A stretch of 64,000 nucleotides of DNA from Solimonas fluminis (GTDB taxonomy: Bacteria; Pseudomonadota; Gammaproteobacteria; Nevskiales; Nevskiaceae): contig NZ_PSNW01000001.1 in the NCBI RefSeq assembly GCF_002930645.1, forward strand, positions 124,001 to 188,000. The letters run 5' to 3'. A program made the translations under genes and the position numbers. Under the pieces are notes generated by a model that saw only the letters and a program-made list of their open reading frames with translations, had not been told where the DNA came from and made no database searches. This document shows, one piece after another, positions 58,251-64,000 of the stretch (its first letter is position 1; every line of letters starts with the position of its first letter).

Positions 58251-61200
58251 CATCGGACAGGTGGCCGTTACCCTGGCCGGCGCCTACGTGGGCGGCATGG
58301 TCGGAATGCCAGGCCTGGGCGCATCGCTGGGCAACCTGGTGGGCCAGGCGCTCTTCCCGACGAAGCTGCCTACGAATGTGGGCCCGCAGATCGCCGACCA
58401 GCAGGTCACGACCTCTGCCATCGGTGCTGCCTGGCCTTGGGTGTTCGGGCAGGACGCAGTGGCCGGAAATCTCCTGTGGAAGGATAAGGTCGTCAACCAT
58501 CCTCACACGACCGAAGCCGGCGGCAAGGGTGGCCCGACCCAGAAGAGCATCTACTACACCGCCACGGTCAGCTACGCCGTGGGCCTCTGCTACTGCTACG
58601 ACGCCCCGATCGCGGGCATCACCCGAATATGGCGCAACGAGAAGCTGGTTTACGACGTTCGCCCGCAGCAGCCCGCCGAGACGGATGAGGCCTATGCGGA
58701 GCGCGTCGCCGCCAGCGAAGGCTATGCCGAAGGCTTCACGCTGTACCTCGGCACCTCCGATCAGATGCCTGATCCCACGATAGAGGCTGTCAAGGGCATT
58801 GGCAATACGCCGGCCTACCGCAACCGAGCCTACATCGTTCACACGGATGCGGATGTCACTGATACGGGCGGCCGAATCCCGAACATGCGCTACGAGTTGG
58901 TCGCCGGGGGTACCGATGCCACGGCGACGGTTATCCAGCGTGCGTCGGCGGTGATGTATCCATGGCTGTCTACTGGAATCGACCCACGCCGCTGCGAAAA
59001 TGATCATGAGTACCGCTACTTTGGCGAAGCCTGGAGCGATAGTGAGGGCACAACTGAGTGGCATTCGAGCTTGGCAGAAGCACTGGACGACGCCACGGCT
59101 GAGACCGAAGCCAATTGTTCCGGCGCGCAGCTGATTGGCTGGTCCATTGACGCCGTCAATATCAATTGGTCAGGCGCGTTGCGCCCATATGCCGGCAGCG
59201 CCCCCGCCGAGCAGGAAGTCCTATACCTGCACCTTCAGACTGTGCCGCTCGAAGACATCAACTTGGGCTACCACCCAGCCCTCGAGAATGTAGAACCAGG
59301 CAGCGGTTCAACCTGTGCTGCAGTTCAAGCTGCTGGAGCCCAGCTCAATGATGGAAATCGACTCTGGTGGTCCGGTCGATACACCGATGAGAGTCCGGAT
59401 GCGCAAAATGGCCTAGGGGTCTATTTCCGCGCAGACAACAATGTTTCGACCGCCCCCATTTATCCTCGAGAGCGAAACTCCAACAACTGCATTTTCGAGC
59501 CCTCGGGTGGGCAGTTGCATATCGTTCCGGACCTGATTATCGGCATCCGAAGGAAGCCTCGAGCTCCGGCGCCGCCCTGTACGCCGCGCTGCAGCGATCC
59601 TTACCCGCTGCTGCCCGAGAATCCAAACTATTGCGCCATCGGCGGCCGGGTCGAGCACATGGTTGGCTACTCGGAGGCAAGTGGTAGCTTCAAGGCTTTG
59701 GCCAACTACCGTGTATCCAGCAGAATCGTCACCGACTATCCCCTTGGACCAATCATCGTTGCCGGGTCTCCGGGGGATAATCAGGCAGCATGGGAGTCCG
59801 CCTATGCGGCGGCTCAAGCGGCGAACGCCAGGATTCGCCCCGGTCTGGTCTATGGCGTCGATTACCCCGTAGTACCTACCAAGGCCTACGTCCGCAGCTA
59901 CCAGCAGTATGCCCTGGAGCCGTACCCGCCAACCGTAGGTAGCATCGTACGCGCCATCTGCGAGGAGGTGCGCATCCCTTCCAACCGCATTGACGTCAGC
60001 GATCTCACGGATACCCTGCCCGGATATAGCCTGTCCACGCTGATGACGGCGCGCCAGGGCATTGAGCCCCTCCAGGCCTATCAGTTTTTCGACTGCGTCG
60101 AGTCCGATGCCCTGCTGAAGTTCCCGGCGCGCGGCCAGCCCATCGTGCTGACGCTGAGCGAGGACGAGCTGGGCGCCCGTTTCGCCGGCGAAACCGCGCC
60201 TCCGCTGGTCGCCACGCAGATCCAGCAGGCCGTTGAGCTGCCGCGGTTCGTTCGGGTCCATTACAAGATGGGTGCCAAGGACTACCAGCCCGGCATGCGG
60301 CAGTCGCCGCCCCGCATGACCACGGATTCCGTCAACGCCAAGGACGTGCAGCTGGCAATCAATATGACGGATGAGAAGGCAGCCCAGATCGCCCAGGTCA
60401 TTCACCAGGACGACTGGTGGGGTCGTGAAACCTACGAGACCCATGTTTCTCCGGCGCTCCTACAGGTGGAGTGCGCCGATTGCGTAGGCCTGCCTGTGGA
60501 GGGTCAGATCGAGAGGGCGCGTATCGTCGGGGTGAGCTTCGCGCCTCCATTCAGCCCGCTGAAGTGGTCACTGCGGCGGGATGACGACGGCGTATATGTA
60601 AGCTACGCCAAAGGCACTGCCGCGCCGCCCTCTGACGACCGCGTGGGCGTCTCGGGGCCGACCCGGCTGCTGATCATCGACGGTCCCGCCCTGGACAGCA
60701 GCGCCAACGATGCCGGCGTCTACGTGGCGGTTTGGGGGGAATTTAGCCGCTGGGCGGGCGCGCAGGTCATGAGCTCGATTGACGGCGGGGCCAGCTACAA
60801 GGAAAGGGTCACGATCCTCACGCCTGCAACCGTGGGTCGTGTCGTAGGCGTGCTAGATGCCGGACCGACCGTAAACGTCTGGGACTACGCGTCAGTGCTG
60901 GTTGTGGACATGGATCAGGGTGTTCTCTCGACTTCGACGCAAGAGGCCGTCCTCAATGGCGCGAACCCTTGCTTTGTCGGCGCCGATGGGCGCTGGGAGG
61001 CGCTGCAGTACGTCAACGCGACCCTGTTGGGCGAATTCGACGGGAAAAAGCGCTTCCAGGTGACCACGATGCTGCGCGGCCGCCGCGGGACGGAATGGAC
61101 GCAGCCGCTGCACGAGGTTGGTGATTGGGTCGTATTGGTGGGCCCGGGTATGGCGCGGGTGGCCGGGGAGGAAGCCGATATCGGGCGGGCAGCGCAGTGG

Positions 61201-61617
61201 AAGGCTGTCACGCTGGACATGATGGAGGAGGCGGCTGCCGCACAGGGCTTCATCGGACACGGCGTTGCGCTCATGCCTTACAGCGTTTCGCAGCTGGCAG
61301 GTCGCCGCCTAGCCAACGACGACATCGAGATCACCTGGCTGCGCCGTTCGCGCCTTGGCGTGGAGTGGCGCGACTACGTTGACGTGCCCCTCAATGAGTC
61401 GTCGGAGTTGTACTTGGTGGAGATCCTGAGCCCCCAAGGAAGCACGTTGCGGACGCTCAATGTCGCCGTTCCTGCGTTTGTTTACAGCGCCGCAGCCCAG
61501 TCGGAAGACTTTGGGGGCCCTGTGACCAGTCTGCAGGTCCGAGTCCGGCAAATCTCTGAAATTGTCGGGCCTGGCTATCCAGCCTTGGCGGCTCTGGAAC
61601 TCCCCCTGGTCGCATAA
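58243..61617 (+). CDS. Tail tip/host-specificity protein (lambda J and GTA gp15-like)
   Basis: 1124 residues. The N-terminal GAYVGGMVGMPGLGASLGNLVGQALF is the gp15/J-like transmembrane-like helix, then SYAVGLCYCYDAPIAGITRIWRNEKLVYD and PTIEAVKGIGNTPAYRNRAYIV of the hub domain. A region of about 215 residues (58,990-59,640) is Cys-rich and atypical for the family. The C-terminal half (from about 560) returns to the family pattern (LMTARQGIEPLQAYQFFDCVESD, FVRVHYKMGAKDYQPGMRQSPP, and fibronectin-like repeats near the end). It recognises the host. Confidence 0.88.
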   Translation: MSNIGQVAVTLAGAYVGGMVGMPGLGASLGNLVGQALFPTKLPTNVGPQIADQQVTTSAIGAAWPWVFGQDAVAGNLLWKDKVVNHPHTTEAGGKGGPTQKSIYYTATVSYAVGLCYCYDAPIAGITRIWRNEKLVYDVRPQQPAETDEAYAERVAASEGYAEGFTLYLGTSDQMPDPTIEAVKGIGNTPAYRNRAYIVHTDADVTDTGGRIPNMRYELVAGGTDATATVIQRASAVMYPWLSTGIDPRRCENDHEYRYFGEAWSDSEGTTEWHSSLAEALDDATAETEANCSGAQLIGWSIDAVNINWSGALRPYAGSAPAEQEVLYLHLQTVPLEDINLGYHPALENVEPGSGSTCAAVQAAGAQLNDGNRLWWSGRYTDESPDAQNGLGVYFRADNNVSTAPIYPRERNSNNCIFEPSGGQLHIVPDLIIGIRRKPRAPAPPCTPRCSDPYPLLPENPNYCAIGGRVEHMVGYSEASGSFKALANYRVSSRIVTDYPLGPIIVAGSPGDNQAAWESAYAAAQAANARIRPGLVYGVDYPVVPTKAYVRSYQQYALEPYPPTVGSIVRAICEEVRIPSNRIDVSDLTDTLPGYSLSTLMTARQGIEPLQAYQFFDCVESDALLKFPARGQPIVLTLSEDELGARFAGETAPPLVATQIQQAVELPRFVRVHYKMGAKDYQPGMRQSPPRMTTDSVNAKDVQLAINMTDEKAAQIAQVIHQDDWWGRETYETHVSPALLQVECADCVGLPVEGQIERARIVGVSFAPPFSPLKWSLRRDDDGVYVSYAKGTAAPPSDDRVGVSGPTRLLIIDGPALDSSANDAGVYVAVWGEFSRWAGAQVMSSIDGGASYKERVTILTPATVGRVVGVLDAGPTVNVWDYASVLVVDMDQGVLSTSTQEAVLNGANPCFVGADGRWEALQYVNATLLGEFDGKKRFQVTTMLRGRRGTEWTQPLHEVGDWVVLVGPGMARVAGEEADIGRAAQWKAVTLDMMEEAAAAQGFIGHGVALMPYSVSQLAGRRLANDDIEITWLRRSRLGVEWRDYVDVPLNESSELYLVEILSPQGSTLRTLNVAVPAFVYSAAAQSEDFGGPVTSLQVRVRQISEIVGPGYPALAALELPLVA
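60180..60193. repeat. Prophage palindrome copy 8 (in tail tip gene)
   Basis: GTTTCGCCGGCGAAAC, 16 bp, encoding RFAGET. Confidence 0.9.
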
Positions 61618-61671
61618 CCCATCAGACATCTGCCAGCGCCGATCGGCTCTGGCAATCAAGCGAGAAACGAT

Positions 61672-62922
61672 ATGCCAACTGTTACTGGAGCCCAAATCCC
61701 GGTCATCGACGCGAGCCAGGGGAACAAAGAACTTACCCACAACGAGGCGATGGTGCAGATCGGAACATTCTTCTCGGGCGTCCTATCTGCGAGTGTGACC
61801 GACCCTCCGTCAGAGCCGGTCAATGGCAATGCGTACTTGGTCCCTGATGACGCGACCGGCGTGTGGACGGGGATGGATCAGAAGATCGCGCTCTATTTCT
61901 TCGGATACCGCTTCATCGATCCATTTCCCGGGGTGTTGATTTATGTTGCCGATCTGGGACAGTGGTGGACCTACAACGGGTCAAGCTGGGGTGCGTACAA
62001 CCCTGGTGCGGGTGTCATTGGCCCCGGATCTTCGGTATCAGGCAATATCCCGGCGTTCAATGGGACGGGCGGCGACAGTCTCCAGGACAGCGGGAAAGCC
62101 TTCTCGACCGACGGTACCCTCTCCAGCGATTCGGACGACAAGATTCCGACCGAGAAAGCCGTCAAAACCTACGTCGATGCCCTTGTCGCCGCGCAGGATT
62201 CGATGGTATTCAAGGGCGCCATCGACTGCAGCGCCAACCCCAACTACCCCGCAGCCGATGCGGGCCACGTCTACAAGGTCAGCGTCGCCGGCAAGATCGG
62301 CGGCGCCAGCGGCCCGAACGTGCAGGCGGGCGACACCCTCTACTGCATCACCGACAGTAGCGCCTCGGGCGACCATGCCACCGTCGGCGCGAATTGGGTC
62401 ATCGTGCAGGTCAACATCGACGGCGCCGTCATTGGTCCAGCGAGCTCAACCGATGGCGGCCTGGCCCTTTTCGACGGCACGACTGGCAAGCTCGTCAAGG
62501 GCGACGGCCTCACGGTCAGCAACGACGACTTCCTGCAGCGCAAGGCCGGCGCCTGGGCGAACCGCACGCCTGCGCAGGTCGCGGCCGATCTGCAGGCTCT
62601 GATACAGGCCCCGCGCATCCAGGCTGTGACCTCGTCCGCCACCGTGACGCCGACCTTCTCGGATGACATGGTGAAGATCACCGCCCAGGCCGCGGCGCTG
62701 GCTCTCGCGAACCCGACCGGGACGGCCGTCCCAGGCGCTGGCTTGGTCATCCGCATCAAGGACAACGGCACGGCGCGCGCGATCAGCTACGACACGCAAT
62801 ACCGGGCAATCGGCGTGACACTTCCGACGACGACGGTCATCAACAAGACGCTTTACCTGGGCTGTATCTGGAATGCCGACGACACGAAGCTCGACGTCGT
62901 CGCCGTGGCGCAGGAGGCATAA
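61672..62922 (+). CDS. Tail fibre-like protein with N-terminal DUF2793-like part
   Basis: 416 residues. The N-terminus resembles DUF2793 (NEAMVQIGTFFSGVLSASVTDPPSEPVNGNAYLVPDDATGVWTGMDQKIALYFFGY...YNGSSW). It is followed by PTEKAVKTYVDALVAAQDSMVFKGAIDC and glycine/Asp/Ala repeats of fibre shafts. Probably a host-binding fibre attached to the tail tip. Confidence 0.78.
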   Translation: MPTVTGAQIPVIDASQGNKELTHNEAMVQIGTFFSGVLSASVTDPPSEPVNGNAYLVPDDATGVWTGMDQKIALYFFGYRFIDPFPGVLIYVADLGQWWTYNGSSWGAYNPGAGVIGPGSSVSGNIPAFNGTGGDSLQDSGKAFSTDGTLSSDSDDKIPTEKAVKTYVDALVAAQDSMVFKGAIDCSANPNYPAADAGHVYKVSVAGKIGGASGPNVQAGDTLYCITDSSASGDHATVGANWVIVQVNIDGAVIGPASSTDGGLALFDGTTGKLVKGDGLTVSNDDFLQRKAGAWANRTPAQVAADLQALIQAPRIQAVTSSATVTPTFSDDMVKITAQAAALALANPTGTAVPGAGLVIRIKDNGTARAISYDTQYRAIGVTLPTTTVINKTLYLGCIWNADDTKLDVVAVAQEA

Positions 62923-62925
62923 GCG

Positions 62926-63615
62926 ATGCTGCCGGCCAAGATCATGCGTATGCGCAATCCATCCGCAAGTAGCGGCGGGGACCCTCATTGGGCGAATGTG
63001 GTCGCGTTGCTACATTTCGACGGAGCCGACGCCTCCACCAGCATTGTCGATGAAGCGGGCGGTTCATGGTCCGCTGTCGGCAACGCCCAGCTCGACACGG
63101 CACAAGCCAAGTTCGGCGCATCTTCATTGCTGCTCGATGGATCAGGCGACCGCGCGATCGGCACCGCGGGCAACAACTTCCTGCTCGACGGCGACTTCAC
63201 CATCGAGGGCTGGTGCCGCTACAACAGCGCGGCCTCAAACAACAACCGTCGCTTCTTCGACCTCAAGCCCACCGGCACCGGCAACTCGCTATTTATCTAT
63301 CGCAGCAGCCTGTCACAAGTCACCGTCAACGTCGGCGGCACGACTGCTGGCGGGTCTATGTCAAATGACGTATTCGTTCATCTGGCGGTGGCCAGGGTGG
63401 GATCATCGGTGCGCTTCTTCATTGACGGCACGCAGGCAGGATCGACGATCACCAATTCCGCCACTTTAGGCAATAACACCGTGGCGCCTGTGATTGGCTC
63501 CGATCTTGCCGGCCGTGACTGGAACGGCTGGATCGACGAGGTCCGCATCACCAAGGGCGTCGGCCGCTACACGTCCAGCTTCACTCCTCCGACGGCGGCA
63601 TTCCCCAACTCCTAG
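62926..63615 (+). CDS. LamG/concanavalin-like tail protein
   Basis: 229 residues. WANVVALLHFDGADASTSIVDEAGGSWSAVGNAQLDTAQAKFGASSLLLDGSGD and the terminal WNGWIDEVRITKGVGRYTSSFTPPTAAFP are the LamG jelly-roll pattern, common in phage receptor-binding proteins. Directly follows the fibre gene. Confidence 0.8.
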   Translation: MLPAKIMRMRNPSASSGGDPHWANVVALLHFDGADASTSIVDEAGGSWSAVGNAQLDTAQAKFGASSLLLDGSGDRAIGTAGNNFLLDGDFTIEGWCRYNSAASNNNRRFFDLKPTGTGNSLFIYRSSLSQVTVNVGGTTAGGSMSNDVFVHLAVARVGSSVRFFIDGTQAGSTITNSATLGNNTVAPVIGSDLAGRDWNGWIDEVRITKGVGRYTSSFTPPTAAFPNS

Positions 63616-63686
63616 CCAGCGGTCACTCGTAGCAAGTGACCATGTGCAAGCGGCATTCAGAGTTTTCGCAGTTGGGTACTTTCATC

Positions 63687-63710
63687 GCCCCGCAAGGGGC
63701 CTTCTTGTTT
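63687..63710 (+). terminator. Weak terminator-like hairpin before the lysis gene
   Basis: GCCCC-GCAA-GGGGC followed by CTTCTTGTTT. The stem is short, so it may attenuate rather than end transcription. Confidence 0.5.
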
Positions 63711-63721
63711 CTGGAGGAACC

Positions 63722-64000
63722 ATGATCAGCCTTCCCGACTTCTGGATGGGCCGCGACAAGATACATCCGAAGGACCTGTCGCAGGAGATCCGCGACAACG
63801 CCGCGCTGACGGTGGCCAAGGTCAACAACCTGCTGGCGATCGCGAAGATCGATGCCAAGGTCTCCAGCGGCTGGCGGCCGCCGGCGATCAATGCGGGCGT
63901 GAAGGGAGCGGCGAAGAAGTCCAGGCACATGACCGGGCAGGCAGTGGATCTCGCGGACCCGAAGGGCGACCTCGATCGCTGGTGCCTGGACAACCTTGCG
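63722..64000 (+). CDS. M15-family peptidase endolysin, N-terminal part (cut by window edge)
   Basis: 93 visible codons. SRHMTGQAVDLAD has the zinc motif of M15 peptidases (S-x-H-x3-G-x-A-x-D, His69 and Asp76), after an N-terminus SLPDFWMGRDKIHPKDLSQEIRDNAALTVAKVNNLLA. It cuts the peptidoglycan stem peptide for lysis. GGAGG precedes the ATG. Confidence 0.88.
   Translation, partial: MISLPDFWMGRDKIHPKDLSQEIRDNAALTVAKVNNLLAIAKIDAKVSSGWRPPAINAGVKGAAKKSRHMTGQAVDLADPKGDLDRWCLDNLA

Larger units (their letters stand above)
25361..64000. mobile_element. Integrated siphovirus-type prophage, left 38.6 kb (continues past the window)
   Basis: The boundary is a tRNA-Asn 3' fragment with an integrase beside it. 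Inside follow a lysogeny switch, replication, terminase, portal, protease, capsid, connectors, tail tube, tape measure, tip, fibres and an endolysin in the usual HK97/lambda-like order. No right attachment site is inside the window. A diversity-generating retroelement is carried in the left arm. Confidence 0.95.

Overview
The window is about 64 kb of GC-rich DNA with dense, short-spaced genes, typical of a gammaproteobacterium. The prfB-lysS pair, RluF, DeaD, the EmrA/EmrB type pump and an OmpA protein with type 3 thrombospondin repeats would suit the Xanthomonadales/Nevskiales side of the class, but nothing seen here fixes the genus. It has two parts: host chromosome (1 to about 25,360) and the left 38.6 kb or more of a siphovirus-type prophage (25,361 to the window end, incomplete).

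Host part. In order: lysS (cut by the window edge) and prfB with its autoregulatory frameshift; an OmpA-family protein; a DUF202 membrane protein; a divergent pair of an HI0933-like flavoprotein and rluF; an acyl-CoA dehydrogenase; deaD, whose leader holds a terminator; a marR-tolC-emrA-emrB-hydrolase efflux operon; a MocR regulator divergent from a complete seven-gene Nit1C nitrilase cluster (17,691-23,481), preceded by a sigma-54 (-24/-12) promoter; a limonene-epoxide-hydrolase-like protein, a small membrane protein and an NAD-dependent epimerase.

Prophage part. The left end is a 45-bp 3' fragment of a tRNA-Asn gene followed by a tyrosine integrase. A long leftward operon (about 36,949 down to 27,385) carries accessory genes, a KorB/ParB-like protein, RdgC, a Lar-like zinc ribbon and a complete diversity-generating retroelement (DGR): two variable target genes, avd, the template repeat and the reverse transcriptase. 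A lambda-like switch (repressor and Cro-like gene with five 15-bp operators in two clusters) separates this from the rightward genes. These are a primase/VapE-type replication protein, an iteron-like putative origin, a Q-like regulator with late promoter and terminator, HNH, terminase, portal, protease, capsid, a glycan-modification cassette, head-tail connectors, tail genes with a frameshifted chaperone, GTA/lambda-J-like tip proteins, fibre genes and the start of an M15 endolysin.

Three things stand out. First, the DGR has two targets; every TR/VR difference in VR1's variable core is at a template adenine, and both target cores end in the same small hairpin. Second, a 14-16 bp palindrome, core TTTCGCCGGCGAAA, occurs seven times exactly and once with one mismatch over 33 kb of the prophage, in genes read in all three frames and once between genes. 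I found no copy in the host part. The phage ParB/KorB-like protein is the obvious candidate binder. Third, a slippery GGGAAAA lies exactly where the reading frame changes by -1 into a DUF115-like protein in the head region.
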